Positions 44,615 to 54,562 of a stretch of 64,000 bases of DNA are shown here, piece by piece. Source of the stretch: Albidovulum sediminicola (GTDB taxonomy: Bacteria; Pseudomonadota; Alphaproteobacteria; Rhodobacterales; Rhodobacteraceae); the NCBI RefSeq assembly GCF_025751575.1, contig NZ_JAOWLA010000004.1:124001-188000 (forward strand), read 5' to 3'. The position numbers and the translations under genes are program-made. How positions within the stretch are numbered: the stretch's first letter is position 1; every line of letters begins with the position of its first letter. A model generated the notes under the pieces. It worked only from the letters and a program-made list of their open reading frames with translations, did no database searches and was not told where the DNA came from.

Positions 44615-45685
44615 GTGGCAGCAGCGACCCTTTTCGACATGAACGACAAACGTAGTGCGGACAAGCAGAAGGCGCTCGATTCGGCGCTCGCGCAGATCGA
44701 ACGGCAGTTCGGCAAGGGCTCGATCATGAAGCTCGGTGCCGACAATCCGGTGATGGAGATCGAGGCGACCTCGACCGGCTCGCTGGGGCTTGATATCGCG
44801 CTCGGCATCGGCGGTCTGCCCAAGGGTCGGGTCATCGAGATCTACGGGCCCGAAAGCTCGGGCAAGACGACGTTGACGTTGCATGTGGTGGCGGAGGAGC
44901 AGAAGAAGGGCGGCGTTTGCGCCTTTGTCGACGCTGAACACGCGCTCGATCCGCAATATGCCAAGAAGCTCGGCGTCAATCTGGACGAGCTTCTGATCTC
45001 GCAGCCCGATACCGGCGAACAAGCGTTGGAGATCGTGGATACCTTGGTGCGGTCCGGGGCGGTCAGCCTTGTCGTGGTCGACTCCGTCGCGGCGCTGACG
45101 CCGAAGGCGGAGATCGAGGGCGACATGGGCGATGCGACCGTGGGCGCGCAGGCCCGTCTGATGAGCCAGGCGATGCGCAAGCTGACGGCGTCGATCAGTC
45201 GCTCGAACTGCATGGTGATCTTCATCAACCAGATCCGCATGAAGATCGGCGTCATGTTCGGTAACCCCGAAACCACCACCGGCGGCAACGCGCTGAAGTT
45301 CTACGCCTCCGTGCGTCTCGACATCCGCCGCATCGGTGCGATCAAGGACCGGGACGAGGTCGTGGGCAACTCCACCCGCGTTAAGGTCGTGAAAAACAAG
45401 GTCGCGCCGCCGTTCAAGCAGGTCGAATTCGACATCATGTATGGCGAGGGGATCTCCAAGACCGGTGAACTGATCGACCTTGGCGTCAAGGCAGGCGTGG
45501 TCGAGAAGTCGGGTGCATGGTACTCCTACGGCGACGAGCGCATCGGCCAGGGTCGCGAGAATGCCAAGCAATTCCTGAGGGATCATCCCGAGGTCGCCGT
45601 CTCGATCGAGGACAAGATCCGGGCGAGCCATGGGCTTGATTTCGGCGCCTCTGAAGATGGCGGCGAGGATGTGATGGAGGCCTGA
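44615..45685 (+). CDS. recA: Recombinase RecA
   Basis: This 356-residue DNA strand-exchange ATPase and LexA coprotease has Walker A in [17 protein letters not shown] and L2-loop and subunit-interface segments ([23 protein letters not shown], in pieces) that are typical. I chose GTG 44615 because AAGGAAG (44602-44608) is 6 bases upstream; an ATG eight codons downstream (44639) is the alternative. An in-frame TTG further upstream is not credible. A perfect SOS box lies 50 bases upstream and a CtrA-type box 137 bases upstream. A compact terminator follows at 45710-45731. Confidence 0.97.
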   Translation: MAAATLFDMNDKRSADKQKALDSALAQIERQFGKGSIMKLGADNPVMEIEATSTGSLGLDIALGIGGLPKGRVIEIYGPESSGKTTLTLHVVAEEQKKGGVCAFVDAEHALDPQYAKKLGVNLDELLISQPDTGEQALEIVDTLVRSGAVSLVVVDSVAALTPKAEIEGDMGDATVGAQARLMSQAMRKLTASISRSNCMVIFINQIRMKIGVMFGNPETTTGGNALKFYASVRLDIRRIGAIKDRDEVVGNSTRVKVVKNKVAPPFKQVEFDIMYGEGISKTGELIDLGVKAGVVEKSGAWYSYGDERIGQGRENAKQFLRDHPEVAVSIEDKIRASHGLDFGASEDGGEDVMEA

Positions 45686-45709
45686 GCGCCCGCCGTGCAA
45701 ACCGACTTG

Positions 45710-45731
45710 AGGGGCCGCATTCGCGGCCCCT
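45710..45731 (+). terminator. Intrinsic terminator of recA
   Basis: AGGGGCCGC (45710-45718) pairs with GCGGCCCCT (45723-45731) around a 4-base loop, followed by TTGATTT. Confidence 0.85.
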
Positions 45732-45765
45732 TTGATTTACGGTTGAGCGGCGGCAGGAGGGCGGG

Positions 45766-46119
45766 ATGGATCGCCACGCCGTTTTGACGATCGTGCAGTC
45801 TTACCTGCGCGGGGCTTCCGGCGAAGGTGCCGACTTGCTCGATCACGCCTTGCATCCGGAGTTTCGCGCAGCGGGTTGGTATGACGGCCGCGAAACTTGG
45901 CCGTCGCGCCAGGACGTCTTGGCGCTCGCCGCGCCGCTCGAGGCGCCGAGCGAAGGTGCGGGTCCGGACTAGGTGCTGCACGATCAGGTCGTCGCGGGCG
46001 ATACGGTCGTGGTTCGGATCGAAAGCCCCTGCAAGGGCGGGACATTCCGCGAGATCCTGACGCTCCTGCGGTCTGCCGGGCGCTGGCAGATCGCATTCAA
46101 CGCCTTTGATGTGAGCTGA
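45766..46119 (+). pseudogene. NTF2-like/lumazine-binding-like gene interrupted by an in-frame TAG
   Basis: An open frame from ATG 45766 encodes MDRHAVLTIVQSYLRGASGE and then a typical NTF2-like start (LLDHALHPEFRAAGWYDGRE). It ends at a TAG (45970-45972), codon 69. The same frame then continues without break (VLHDQVVAGDTVVVRIESP, then [27 protein letters not shown]) to TGA at 46117-46119. Together this gives the expected full small domain of about 117 residues, with the family-like ending W-x-I-x-x-N/A. No frameshift is needed. A single nonsense mutation, a sequencing error or stop-codon readthrough would explain it. A GTG directly follows the TAG and could restart translation. Confidence 0.75.
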
Positions 46120-46211
46120 GGGCACGCCGGGGCGGCGCGGTCCCGTGTGGACAGTCGTTTCGGATGGGGCTAAACGGGTCCAAGCCCATTGTTTTCCGGA
46201 CAAATAGCCCC

Positions 46212-48875
46212 ATGGCCAGCCTGAACGATATCCGCTCGACCTTCCTCGATTTCTTCCGGCGCAACGACCACCGGATCGTGGAGAGCTCCCCGCTTGTTCC
46301 GCGCAACGATCCGACGCTGATGTTCACGAACTCCGGCATGGTGCAGTTCAAGAACCTTTTCACCGGGGTCGAGACGCGCGACTACAACCGCGCCTCCACG
46401 GCGCAGAAATGCGTGCGTGCCGGTGGCAAGCATAACGACCTCGACAACGTGGGCTACACCGCGCGCCACCACACGTTCTTCGAGATGCTAGGGAACTTCT
46501 CCTTCGGCGATTATTTCAAGGAACAGGCGATCCCCTATGCCTGGGACCTGCTGACCAAGGACTTCGGCCTGAACAAGGACCGGCTCCTGGTCACCGTCTA
46601 CCATACCGACGATGAGGCGGCGAACATCTGGAAGAAGGTCGCGGGGCTGACGGACGACCGGATCATCCGCATTCCGACCAACGACAACTTCTGGATGATG
46701 GGCCCGACCGGCCCGTGCGGCCCCTGCACCGAGATCTTCTATGACCACGGCGACCATATCTGGGGCGGCCCTCCGGGCTCGGCCGAGGAGGATGGCGACC
46801 GCTTCATCGAGATCTGGAACCTCGTCTTCATGCAGTTCGAGCAGTTCGAGGACGGCACCCGCCGCGACCTTGCGAACCAGTCGATTGACACCGGCATGGG
46901 TTTGGAGCGGATCGGCGCGCTGCTTCAGGGCAAGCACGACAACTACGATACCGACCTGATGCGCAGCCTGATCGAGGCTTCGGCGCATGCGACCTCAAGC
47001 GACCCGGACGGCAAGGGCAAGATCCACCACCGGGTGATCGCCGACCACCTGCGCTCGACCTCTTTCCTGATCGCGGACGGGGTCATGCCCTCGAACGAGG
47101 GGCGCGGCTACGTTCTGCGCCGGATCATGCGCCGCGCGATGCGCCACGCGCATCTTCTGGGCGCGCAGGACCCGCTGATGCACCGTCTGGTCTCGGCGCT
47201 GGTCCGGCAGATGGGCGCGGCCTATCCTGAGCTTCAGCGCGCGCAGGCGCTGATCGAGGAAACGCTGAAGCTGGAAGAGACGCGCTTCAAGCAGACGCTG
47301 GACCGGGGGCTGAGGCTTCTGGATGATGAGCTTTCGAAGCTGGGTGAGGGCGCGCCGCTGCCCGGTGCCGCGGCCTTCCGGCTTTACGACACCTACGGCT
47401 TCCCGCTGGACCTGACGCAGGACGCGCTGCGCGAAATGGGGCGCACGGTCGATGTCGCGGGTTTCGACCACGCGATGGCAGAGCAGAAAGCCAAGGCGCG
47501 CGCCGCCTGGGCGGGATCGGGCGAGACCAAGGACGCACAGATCTGGTTCGACCTGGCCGAAGAGCACGGTCCGACCGAGTTTCTGGGATACGACACCGAG
47601 ACCGCCGAGGGTCAGATCGTTGCCCTGGTGGCCGACGGCAGGGAAACCGGCGCTGCCGCGACGGGCGCCAAGGTGCAGATCGTCGTCAACCAGACACCGT
47701 TCTATGCCGAAAGCGGCGGCCAGGTCGGGGACACCGGCCTGATCCGGACCGATACCGGCCTGGCGACCGTCACCGACACCAAGAAGTCGGCCGGCGTTTT
47801 CATCCACATCGCCGAAGTCAGCGAGGGCGAGATCGCGCGCGGCCAGCCCGCGAAGCTGGAGGTCAGCCATGGCCGCCGGACCGCGATTCGTGCCAACCAC
47901 TCCGCGACGCACCTTCTGCACGAGGCGCTGCGGCGCGCGCTTGGCGAGCATGTGGCTCAGCGCGGCTCTCTGAACGCCGAGGACCGGCTGCGTTTCGACT
48001 TCAGCCACTCCAAGGCGCTCAGCGAGGCGGAGCAGACCGCGGTCGAGGCTGAGGTCAACGAATACGTCCGCCAGAACATGCCGGTTGAGACCCGGATCAT
48101 GACGCCGGACGACGCGCGTGGGCTTGGCGCGCAGGCGCTCTTCGGCGAGAAATACGGCGATGAGGTGCGCGTGGTCTCGATGGGCCGCCTTGGCGGATCG
48201 GGCAAGGGGACGGACGGCGCGACCTATTCGCTGGAGCTTTGCGGCGGCACCCATGTGACGCGTACCGGCGACATCGGCGCCTTCGTTCTGGTCAGCGATT
48301 CCGCGTCCAGTGCGGGGGTCCGGCGGATCGAGGGGTTGACGGGGCAGGCGGCGCTGAACTTCCTTCTGGATCGGGATCGCAGGCTTGCCGAGGCGTCGGT
48401 TGCGCTCAAATGCGGGCGCGATGACGTGCCGGTGCGCGTGAAGGCGCTGCTGGACGAGCGCAAGTCACTTCAGAACGAGGTGGCGCAACTGCGTCGAGAA
48501 CTGGCCATGGGCGGCGGCGCCTCCGGTGGGCCAGAGGTCAAAGAAATCAACGGGGTAAAGTTTGTTGCTCAGGTGGTTTCCGGGGTGTCCGGAAAGGATC
48601 TTCCGGCGCTGGTCGATGAGTTGAAGGCGCGCGTCGGATCGGGTGCGGTGCTGGTTGTGGCCGACACCGGCGGCAAGGCCGCCGTCGCTGCCGGCGTGAC
48701 GCAGGACCTGACCGCGCGGCTCTCGGCGGTGGAGATCGTCAAGGCCGCGGCCGAGGCGCTTGGCGGCAAGGGCGGGGGCGGTCGTCCCGACATGGCGCAG
48801 GCCGGGGGCGCGGATGCCTCGAAGGCCGACGACGCGGTGAAGGCCGCCGAAACCGTGATCGGAGGAATGAAATGA
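46212..48875 (+). CDS. alaS: Alanyl-tRNA synthetase
   Basis: This 887-residue class II synthetase charges tRNA-Ala (and tmRNA) and edits Ser- and Gly-tRNA. Domains in order: catalytic core at about residues 1-240 ([55 protein letters not shown] in pieces), tRNA-recognition region, editing domain with the zinc-type HxxxH motif ([13 protein letters not shown]) and CGGTH, and the C-terminal DHHA1 oligomerisation domain ending [13 protein letters not shown]. The ATG 46212 fits the conserved N-terminus MASLNDIRS. It overlaps the next gene by ATGA. Confidence 0.97.
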   Translation: MASLNDIRSTFLDFFRRNDHRIVESSPLVPRNDPTLMFTNSGMVQFKNLFTGVETRDYNRASTAQKCVRAGGKHNDLDNVGYTARHHTFFEMLGNFSFGDYFKEQAIPYAWDLLTKDFGLNKDRLLVTVYHTDDEAANIWKKVAGLTDDRIIRIPTNDNFWMMGPTGPCGPCTEIFYDHGDHIWGGPPGSAEEDGDRFIEIWNLVFMQFEQFEDGTRRDLANQSIDTGMGLERIGALLQGKHDNYDTDLMRSLIEASAHATSSDPDGKGKIHHRVIADHLRSTSFLIADGVMPSNEGRGYVLRRIMRRAMRHAHLLGAQDPLMHRLVSALVRQMGAAYPELQRAQALIEETLKLEETRFKQTLDRGLRLLDDELSKLGEGAPLPGAAAFRLYDTYGFPLDLTQDALREMGRTVDVAGFDHAMAEQKAKARAAWAGSGETKDAQIWFDLAEEHGPTEFLGYDTETAEGQIVALVADGRETGAAATGAKVQIVVNQTPFYAESGGQVGDTGLIRTDTGLATVTDTKKSAGVFIHIAEVSEGEIARGQPAKLEVSHGRRTAIRANHSATHLLHEALRRALGEHVAQRGSLNAEDRLRFDFSHSKALSEAEQTAVEAEVNEYVRQNMPVETRIMTPDDARGLGAQALFGEKYGDEVRVVSMGRLGGSGKGTDGATYSLELCGGTHVTRTGDIGAFVLVSDSASSAGVRRIEGLTGQAALNFLLDRDRRLAEASVALKCGRDDVPVRVKALLDERKSLQNEVAQLRRELAMGGGASGGPEVKEINGVKFVAQVVSGVSGKDLPALVDELKARVGSGAVLVVADTGGKAAVAAGVTQDLTARLSAVEIVKAAAEALGGKGGGGRPDMAQAGGADASKADDAVKAAETVIGGMK

Positions 48876-49168
48876 GCGAGACCAAGGGTGCTTTCTGGAT
48901 CGCGCATGTGAAGGTGCTGGACGAGGAGCGCTACGGCAAGTACGCGGCCCTCGCCGGTCCGGCGATCGCCAAGCACGGCGGGACCTTCCTTGCGCGCGGT
49001 GGGCGCTATGTACAGCTTGAGGGCAACGACCGCCCGCGCAACGTGGTGGCGCGGTTCCCCTCGCTCGACGCGGCGGTCGCCTGCTACCATAGCCCGGAAT
49101 ACCAGGAGGCGCTGTCGCATGCGAAAGGTGCCTCCGAGCGGGATCTGATGGTGGTCGAAGAGGCCTGA
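48872..49168 (+). CDS. DUF1330 domain protein
   Basis: This 98-residue DUF1330 protein has a dimeric alpha/beta ferredoxin-like barrel fold. The family core [19 protein letters not shown] (about 8-26), GGTFLARGG (about 36-44), [23 protein letters not shown] (pieces of about 59-81) and a C-terminal RDLMVVEEA are clear. No catalytic role is established. It overlaps alaS by four bases (ATGA). Confidence 0.88.
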   Translation: MSETKGAFWIAHVKVLDEERYGKYAALAGPAIAKHGGTFLARGGRYVQLEGNDRPRNVVARFPSLDAAVACYHSPEYQEALSHAKGASERDLMVVEEA

Positions 49169-49259
49169 AAGGGTTTCGAAACTTTTGGCGTAGAGGCTGA
49201 GCGAGACAAGGCCGAGGCATAGGGCATGACAGCCAGACACGGGGCGAGGGACTAGCGCG

Positions 49260-50039
49260 ATGTGCCGCTGGGCAGCCTATACGGGCGCGCCGATCCTGCT
49301 GGAGGAGGTGGTCTGCCGCCCCGGCCATTCGCTGATCGAACAGAGCCACGGCGCCACGCAGAGCAAGACCGCCATCAATGCCGACGGTTTCGGCATCGCC
49401 TGGTATGGCGAGCGGCCAGAGCCGGGGTTGTTTCGCGATATCCTTCCGGCCTGGTCGGACCCCAACCTGCGCTCGATCACCGCGCAGGTCCGCTCCCGTC
49501 TGTTCTTGGCGCATGTCCGCGCCTCGACCGGTACCGCGACCAGCCGCAACAATTGCCATCCTTTCGCGGTGGGGCGCTGGACCTTCATGCACAACGGCCA
49601 GATCGGCGGCTTCGAGCAGCTCCGGCGTGAGGTCGACATGATGATCCCCGACGCGCTTTACCCCCAACGCAAGGGCGCGACCGACAGCGAGGCGCTGTTC
49701 CTCGTTGCGCTGAGCGAGGGGTTGGAGGACGATCCCAAAGGCGCGTTTGAACGGGCGGTGGGTCGGCTAGAGCGTTTGTCACGCGCGCGGGGCGCCGCGC
49801 CCCATATCCGGCTTTCGGCCGCCTTCAGCGATGGCAGGGCGCTTTATGCCTGCCGCTACGCGACCGACGACCATGCGCCGACGCTTTATCACCGCTGGTC
49901 CGACAGGTTTGGGGGCCGTGCGGTCGTTTCTGAGCCGCTGGAACTCGGTGAATGCTGGGACGCGGTCGCACCGGGCAGCTTCTGCGTCTTCGACGGCGAG
50001 ACAGTCGAAACCTTCGACTTCACGCCGGTCCTAGACTGA
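49260..50039 (+). CDS. Class II glutamine amidotransferase (YafJ-like)
   Basis: This 259-residue N-terminal nucleophile amidotransferase domain protein starts MCRWAAYTG, so Cys2 becomes the catalytic nucleophile after Met removal; this fixes the start. Other motifs are NADGFGIAWYG (about 40-50), FLAHVRASTGTATSRNNCHPF (pieces of about 81-101), FMHNGQIGGF (about 107-116) and ATDSEALF (about 140-147). The substrate that receives ammonia is unknown for this family, which is often called YafJ or EgtC-like. It follows the DUF1330 gene after a 91-base gap. Confidence 0.9.
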   Translation: MCRWAAYTGAPILLEEVVCRPGHSLIEQSHGATQSKTAINADGFGIAWYGERPEPGLFRDILPAWSDPNLRSITAQVRSRLFLAHVRASTGTATSRNNCHPFAVGRWTFMHNGQIGGFEQLRREVDMMIPDALYPQRKGATDSEALFLVALSEGLEDDPKGAFERAVGRLERLSRARGAAPHIRLSAAFSDGRALYACRYATDDHAPTLYHRWSDRFGGRAVVSEPLELGECWDAVAPGSFCVFDGETVETFDFTPVLD

Positions 50040-50055
50040 GCGGTTCACCATAGAA

Positions 50056-50080
50056 AACGGGGGCCGCTGGGGCCCCCGTT
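50056..50080. terminator. Terminator between class II amidotransferase gene and typA
   Basis: AACGGGGGCC (50056-50065) pairs perfectly with 50071-50080 around a 5-base loop. On the minus strand it is followed by TTTTCTA, so it mainly ends the typA transcript. Confidence 0.85.
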
Positions 50081-50086
50081 CCGGTC

Positions 50087-51904
50087 TTATGCCACTTTGG
50101 CCTGGCGCTTGCGCTCATGCGGATCGAGGAAGCGCTTGCGAAGGCGCACGATCTTCGGCGTGACCTCCACCAGCTCGTCGTCCTGGACATAGGCGATCGC
50201 CTGTTCCAGGCTCAGCCGCACCGGGGGCGTCAGGCGCACCGCCTCGTCCGTCCCCGAGGCGCGGACGTTGGTCAGCTTCTTGCCCTTCAGCGGGTTGACC
50301 TCAAGGTCGTTGTCACGCGAATGCTCGCCGATGATCATGCCCTCGTAGATCTGTTCCTGCGCGCCGATGAAGAGCCGCCCGCGCTCTTCGAGGTTCCACA
50401 GCGCATAGGCGACCGAAACCCCGTTTTCCATCGAGATCAGGACGCCTTCGCGCCGGCCCTGGATCGCGCCCTTGTAAGGGGCCCAGCCGTGGAAGATGCG
50501 GTTCAGGACGCCGGTGCCACGTGTGTCGGTCAGGAACTGGCCGTGATAGCCGATCAGCCCGCGAGAGGGCACATGGGCGACGATCCGGGTCTTGCCCGCG
50601 CCAGCCGGGCGCATCTCAACCAGGTCGCCCTTGCGCTCGCCGGTCAGCTTGTCGATCACGGCGCCGGTGTATTCGTCATCGACGTCGATGATGGCTTCCT
50701 CGATCGGCTCCAGCCGTTCGCCGTTCTCCTCGCGCATGATCACGCGCGGGCGGGAGATCGACAGTTCGAATCCCTCGCGGCGCATGTTCTCGATCAGGAC
50801 GCCCATCTGAAGCTCGCCGCGGCCCGAGACGATGAAGGCCTCGCCGCCCGGCGTGTCCTCGACGCGGATGGCGACGTTCATTTCGGCTTCCTTCATCAGC
50901 CGTTCGCGGATGACGCGCGACTGCACCTTGTTGCCGTCCTTGCCGGCCAGCGGGCTGTCGTTGATCCCGAAGGTAACGGAGATCGTCGGCGGATCAATCG
51001 GCTGGGCGGGAAGCGCCGCGTCAACCTCGGTCGCGCAGAGCGTGTCGGCCACGGTCGCCTTGGTCATGCCGGCCAGCGTCACGATGTCACCGGCCTGCGC
51101 CTCGTCCACGGCCTGCTGGGCAAGGCCCCGGAACGCGAGGATCTTGGTCACGCGGAACTGCTCGATCCGCTCGCCGGTGCGCGACAGCGCCTTCAGCGTC
51201 TCGCCGACCTTGAGCGTGCCGCTTTCGACGCGGCCCGTCAGGATGCGGCCGATGAACGGGTCGGCCGAAAGGGTCGTTGCCAGCATGCGGAAGGGTTCGT
51301 TCGCCCGCGCGATCTGGGCGGGGGCGGGCACGTGGCGCACCACCATGTCGAACAGCGCCGAAAGGTCCTTGCGCGGCCCTTCAAGGCTGTCGTCGGCCCA
51401 GCCTGCGCGGCCCGAGGCGTAGAGGTGGGGAAAGTCCAGCTGCTGATCGTCCGCGCCGAGGTTGGCAAAAAGGTCGAAGACCTCGTTCAGCGCGCGGTCG
51501 GGTTCGGCATCGGGCTTGTCGACCTTGTTCAGAACGACGATGGGCCGGAGCCCCAGCGCCAGCGCCTTGGAGGTCACGAATTTCGTCTGCGGCATCGGCC
51601 CTTCGGCGGCATCGACCAGCAGGACCACGCCGTCCACCATGTTCAGGATGCGCTCGACCTCGCCGCCGAAATCGGCGTGGCCCGGCGTGTCGACGATGTT
51701 GATGCGCGTGCCCTTCCACTCGACCGAGGTGCACTTGGCCAGAATCGTGATGCCGCGTTCGCGTTCGATGTCGTTGCTGTCCATGGCGCGTTCGGCCACG
51801 GCCTGGTTTTCCCGGAACGCGCCGGACTGCTTGAGGAGTTCGTCGACAAGGGTCGTCTTGCCGTGGTCAACGTGCGCGATGATCGCGATATTGCGGAGGT
51901 CCAT
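50087..51904 (-). CDS. typA: Ribosome-associated GTPase TypA/BipA
   Basis: This 605-residue translational GTPase of the EF-G/LepA superfamily is involved in ribosome assembly and stress responses. G1 is [17 protein letters not shown] (about residues 7-23), G2/G3 [14 protein letters not shown] and [15 protein letters not shown], and G4 [11 protein letters not shown] (about 127-137). C-terminal domains III, V and the TypA-specific domain follow ([22 protein letters not shown] in pieces). ATG 51904 matches the conserved MDLRNIAII. The N-terminal extension of the open frame is not supported. Confidence 0.96.
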   Translation of the reverse strand: MDLRNIAIIAHVDHGKTTLVDELLKQSGAFRENQAVAERAMDSNDIERERGITILAKCTSVEWKGTRINIVDTPGHADFGGEVERILNMVDGVVLLVDAAEGPMPQTKFVTSKALALGLRPIVVLNKVDKPDAEPDRALNEVFDLFANLGADDQQLDFPHLYASGRAGWADDSLEGPRKDLSALFDMVVRHVPAPAQIARANEPFRMLATTLSADPFIGRILTGRVESGTLKVGETLKALSRTGERIEQFRVTKILAFRGLAQQAVDEAQAGDIVTLAGMTKATVADTLCATEVDAALPAQPIDPPTISVTFGINDSPLAGKDGNKVQSRVIRERLMKEAEMNVAIRVEDTPGGEAFIVSGRGELQMGVLIENMRREGFELSISRPRVIMREENGERLEPIEEAIIDVDDEYTGAVIDKLTGERKGDLVEMRPAGAGKTRIVAHVPSRGLIGYHGQFLTDTRGTGVLNRIFHGWAPYKGAIQGRREGVLISMENGVSVAYALWNLEERGRLFIGAQEQIYEGMIIGEHSRDNDLEVNPLKGKKLTNVRASGTDEAVRLTPPVRLSLEQAIAYVQDDELVEVTPKIVRLRKRFLDPHERKRQAKVA

Positions 51905-51992
51905 GGGTCTGCCTTGATCCTGAGTTGGCGCCCCGATAGAGGAAATCCGGGCCAAAGGCTAGGGCCTTGGGCAAAAAGCCGGTCGCAGGGCG

Positions 51993-52649
51993 TCAGCCGA
52001 GTGGCTGGCCGATCTCCCTCAGCAGCTTCATCCGGATGGCCTGGGGGTATTCGGTGTGCCCCCGCGCTGTCATGACAAAGCCGCCGCGGCTGATCACGAA
52101 ACTGCGGTAATAGACGGTGATCGACAGGCCGATGCTTTCGATGGCGATGGCGTTGATCTCGATGCCCGCGGCCAGTGCCCGCGACCGAAGCGGCGCCAGG
52201 GGCGCGCCCGCGTTCTGCGCACCGTCGCCAGAGATGTCGATGACCCGGCGGCGGCAATCGGCGACCGGGGTGAACTGGTCGGCGGCGAAGCCGATCGCCT
52301 CGCCCACCGCGGTATCAGCGCCCACGAAGGCCCGGGGAAGGGCGCGCACGCGTGCCGCAAGGGCATGGGCGTCGTCCGTGGTTTCGATAGGCTGCCAACC
52401 GACCGACAGCGCCTGCATTCCGCCGGCCGACCATTGCACCAGCGCGATCCGCGCGCGCGCCTGCACCAAAGCCTCCGCCACCGCCGGCTCGGAGAGGGCG
52501 TCAGCCGTGCCCTCCATCTGGATGCGGTATTCGCCCGCGTCGATGGAGCCCGACACATCGATCGCCAGCAGAAGTGCGACATCGCAGGCGCGCGCAGCGG
52601 GTGCGGTCAGGAAGCACAGCGAAAGGCAGAACGCGCGAAGGGCCGACAT
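51993..52649 (-). CDS. DUF1194 (von Willebrand factor A-like) exported protein
   Basis: This 218-residue protein has a signal peptide (about 1-21, LRAFCLSLCFLTAPAARA). A vWA-like fold follows, with the MIDAS-type LAIDVSGSIDAGEYRIQMEG (about 28-47). The rest includes ISGDGAQNAG (about 137-146) and a C-terminal segment ending FVMTARGHTEYPQAIRMKLLREI. DUF1194 proteins are secreted or periplasmic and of unknown role; metal-dependent protein binding is inferred from the MIDAS motif. Confidence 0.85.
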   Translation of the reverse strand: MSALRAFCLSLCFLTAPAARACDVALLLAIDVSGSIDAGEYRIQMEGTADALSEPAVAEALVQARARIALVQWSAGGMQALSVGWQPIETTDDAHALAARVRALPRAFVGADTAVGEAIGFAADQFTPVADCRRRVIDISGDGAQNAGAPLAPLRSRALAAGIEINAIAIESIGLSITVYYRSFVISRGGFVMTARGHTEYPQAIRMKLLREIGQPLG

Positions 52650-52689
52650 GCCCGATCATCGCCCCGCCGCTGGAATTCGGCAAGCGTGG

Positions 52690-53118
52690 TCAGCCCATCC
52701 GTTCCCCCGAGAGGAGGAGGAGAAGCGCGTCCTGTGGCAAAAGTCCTGCCTGCGCGAAGAAGGTGAGAAAATCGAAGCAGTTATAGGCCTCGGTGATCTT
52801 GTCCCCCTCGATCCGCATCATCACCTGGCCCGCCGCGCAGATGGGCTGGGTTCCCCCCGCCGCCAGGGCATGGACCGAGATCTGGGCCCAGAGCCAGTCG
52901 CCCACCTCCATCGAGCGGTCGATGGTGATGTCGAGGTTGCGCACGAGGGTCAGCAGCGCGGGCACGAGCGCCTTGAAATCCTCCGGCGTGACCTGGCCGT
53001 CCGGCATCAGCCCGTCGGCCCCGGTGCGCGGATCGAAATAGCGGTCGACCGCGTCGGGATCGGCCTCGATCCAGACCTGCCGGTACCAGTTCTGGAGGAA
53101 TTCGACCTTGGTCATCAT
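52690..53118 (-). CDS. NTF2-like / SnoaL-like protein
   Basis: This 142-residue protein has the cone-shaped NTF2-like fold: FLQNWYRQVWIEADPDAVDRYF (pieces), ALVPALLTLVRNLDITIDRSM and the C-terminal MMRIEGDKITEAYNCFDFLTFFAQAGLLP. Such domains act as enzymes (isomerases, hydrolases) or as accessory units; nothing here fixes a substrate. Two adjacent in-frame ATGs (53118 and 53115) are possible starts. It is the gene next to the tmRNA 3' end on the same strand. Confidence 0.75.
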   Translation of the reverse strand: MMTKVEFLQNWYRQVWIEADPDAVDRYFDPRTGADGLMPDGQVTPEDFKALVPALLTLVRNLDITIDRSMEVGDWLWAQISVHALAAGGTQPICAAGQVMMRIEGDKITEAYNCFDFLTFFAQAGLLPQDALLLLLSGERMG

Positions 53119-53164
53119 CGTCTGGCCCTCACGCCGCGCCTGGCACGACCGTAAGACGAGAAGA

Positions 53165-53496
53165 TTTACAGGAGGTGAAGTGCAGGCTTCTGTTGCCAGG
53201 TGCCTGCGGACCCCGCCTTACGCGGCTAAGCGCAAGGACTTAGTTTCGGCGACCCGAACTGCTTACGCAGCCAGAGCCATTGCCGGAGCACGGTTGTTGT
53301 TGGCAACTGTACATTGTGGACCGATAACGGTGGTACCTCACCGAGACAAAGCAAACCCCTTTAGACGTTCGTCGATCCTATTTCGGCCCCTTCCTCCCCC
53401 AACAAGGGTATCTGGTGGAGCCGCCGGGTACCGCCCCCGGGTCCGATCCGCTTATTACGAGCGCGTTTATGTCCATAGCCCGGGCGAACCCGAACG
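53165..53496 (-). ncRNA. ssrA: Permuted two-piece tmRNA (alphaproteobacterial ssrA)
   Basis: The gene is on the minus strand in permuted order. The acceptor piece comes first, ending in CGGCTCCACCA (53423-53413). A spacer follows, then the coding piece begins GGGGCCGAAATAGGATCGAC (53390-53371), matching the usual tmRNA 5' end. GGGGCCG pairs with CGGCTCC to form the split acceptor stem. The tag reading frame runs from 53304 to the TAA at 53263 and reads ANNNRAPAMALAA, ending in ALAA as expected for proteolysis tags. A hairpin at 53182-53207 lies toward the 3' end. The 5' end is estimated from the promoter; the exact 3' end of the coding RNA and the processing sites are not determined from sequence. 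Confidence 0.92.
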
Positions 53497-53501
53497 CTGC
53501 G

Positions 53502-53530
53502 AATATAGGGCGCCCGCCCGCGCCCCGCAA
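53502..53530 (-). promoter_or_regulatory. Promoter of ssrA
   Basis: On the minus strand, TTGCGG (53530-53525) and TATATT (53507-53502) are separated by 17 bases. They would start transcription near 53496, just upstream of the acceptor piece. Confidence 0.65.
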
Positions 53531-53553
53531 GGCGCCGCACGCGCAACGAGGTA

Positions 53554-53616
53554 TTTCGCAAAACGGCAAATCATCTTCGCTATGCGCAAAATCATCGATC
53601 CCCGCGCGGGTATAGT
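53554..53616 (+). promoter_or_regulatory. CGCAAAA-type repeats and -10-like TATAGT upstream of the carnitine operon
   Basis: Similar AT-rich words recur upstream of the BKACE gene: TTTCGCAAAAC (starting about 53554), ATGCGCAAAATC (about 53582-53593) and TTTTCGCAGAT (about 53616-53626). A TATAGT (53611-53616) could be the -10 element. Together they may form a regulator site and promoter for the operon; this is tentative. Confidence 0.35.
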
Positions 53617-53639
53617 TTTCGCAGATACGGAGGATTCCC

Positions 53640-54557
53640 ATGCCGCTTTCCATGAACCGCGAGGTTTTCATCACCTGTGCCGTGACCGGCTCCGGTGCGA
53701 CTCAGGACCGCAGCCCGCATGTCCCGCGCAGCCCCGAACAGATCGCCAACTCGGCCATCGACGCGGCGAAGGCCGGTGCCGCCATCGTCCATTGCCATGT
53801 GCGCGACCCCGAAACCGGCAAACCCTCGCGCCGGGTCGATCTCTACCGCGAGGTGACCGAACGCATCCGCGAGGCCGATGTGGACGTGGTCCTGAACCTG
53901 ACGGCGGGGATGGGCGGCGACATCGTCTTCGGCCCGACCGAAAATCCGATGCAGCTGAACACGCAAGGAACCGACATGATCGGCGCCTCAGAGCGGGTCG
54001 CGCATGTGGCCGAATGCCTGCCGGAAATCTGCACGCTCGACTGCGGCACGATGAACTTCGCCGAGGCCGACTATGTCATGACCAACACGCCCGGCATGCT
54101 CCAGGCGATGGGCCGGATGATGACCCACCTGGGCGTCAAGCCCGAGATCGAGGCCTTCGACACCGGCCACCTGTGGTACGCCAAGCAGCTTGTCGCGGAC
54201 GGGATCCTCGACAGCCCCGCGCTGGTGCAGCTCTGCATGGGCGTGCCCTGGGGGGCGCCGAATGACCTCAACACCTTCATGGCGATGGTCAACAACGTGC
54301 CGTCGGACTGGCAGTGGTCGGCCTTCTCCCTCGGGCGCGACCAGATGGCCTATGCCGCGGCGGCGGTGCTGGCTGGCGGCAACGTGCGGGTGGGGCTTGA
54401 GGACAACCTCTGGCTCGGCAAGGGGCAGCTTGCGACGAACGCGCAGCTCGTCGAGCGCGCGGCGACCATCGTCGAGAACATGGGCGCCCGCGTGATCGGT
54501 CCGGACGAGGTTCGTGCCAAGCTTGGCCTGACCAAGCGCGCGCCTCAGGCGAAGTAA
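53640..54557 (+). CDS. BKACE family beta-keto acid cleavage enzyme (likely dehydrocarnitine cleavage)
   Basis: This 305-residue zinc-dependent BKACE (DUF849) family enzyme condenses a beta-keto acid with acetyl-CoA, giving acetoacetate and a new acyl-CoA. Zinc-binding H51 and H53 are in AAIVHCHVRDPETGKPSR. Other family segments are VLNLTAGMGGD (about 84-94), CTLDCGTMNFAE (about 132-143) and RVGLEDNLWLGKG (about 256-268). GGAGG at 53629-53633 sets the start. The adjacent carnitine dehydrogenase-thioesterase fusion makes 3-dehydrocarnitine the likely substrate, yielding betainyl-CoA. Other BKACE substrates remain possible if the context misleads. Confidence 0.9.
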   Translation: MPLSMNREVFITCAVTGSGATQDRSPHVPRSPEQIANSAIDAAKAGAAIVHCHVRDPETGKPSRRVDLYREVTERIREADVDVVLNLTAGMGGDIVFGPTENPMQLNTQGTDMIGASERVAHVAECLPEICTLDCGTMNFAEADYVMTNTPGMLQAMGRMMTHLGVKPEIEAFDTGHLWYAKQLVADGILDSPALVQLCMGVPWGAPNDLNTFMAMVNNVPSDWQWSAFSLGRDQMAYAAAAVLAGGNVRVGLEDNLWLGKGQLATNAQLVERAATIVENMGARVIGPDEVRAKLGLTKRAPQAK

Positions 54558-54562
54558 GCTTC

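Noticed and set aside
50117-52075. Plus-strand open frame of 652 codons antisense to typA
   Set aside because: It lies opposite a clear GTPase gene and reads as Arg/Asp/Val-rich shadow sequence.
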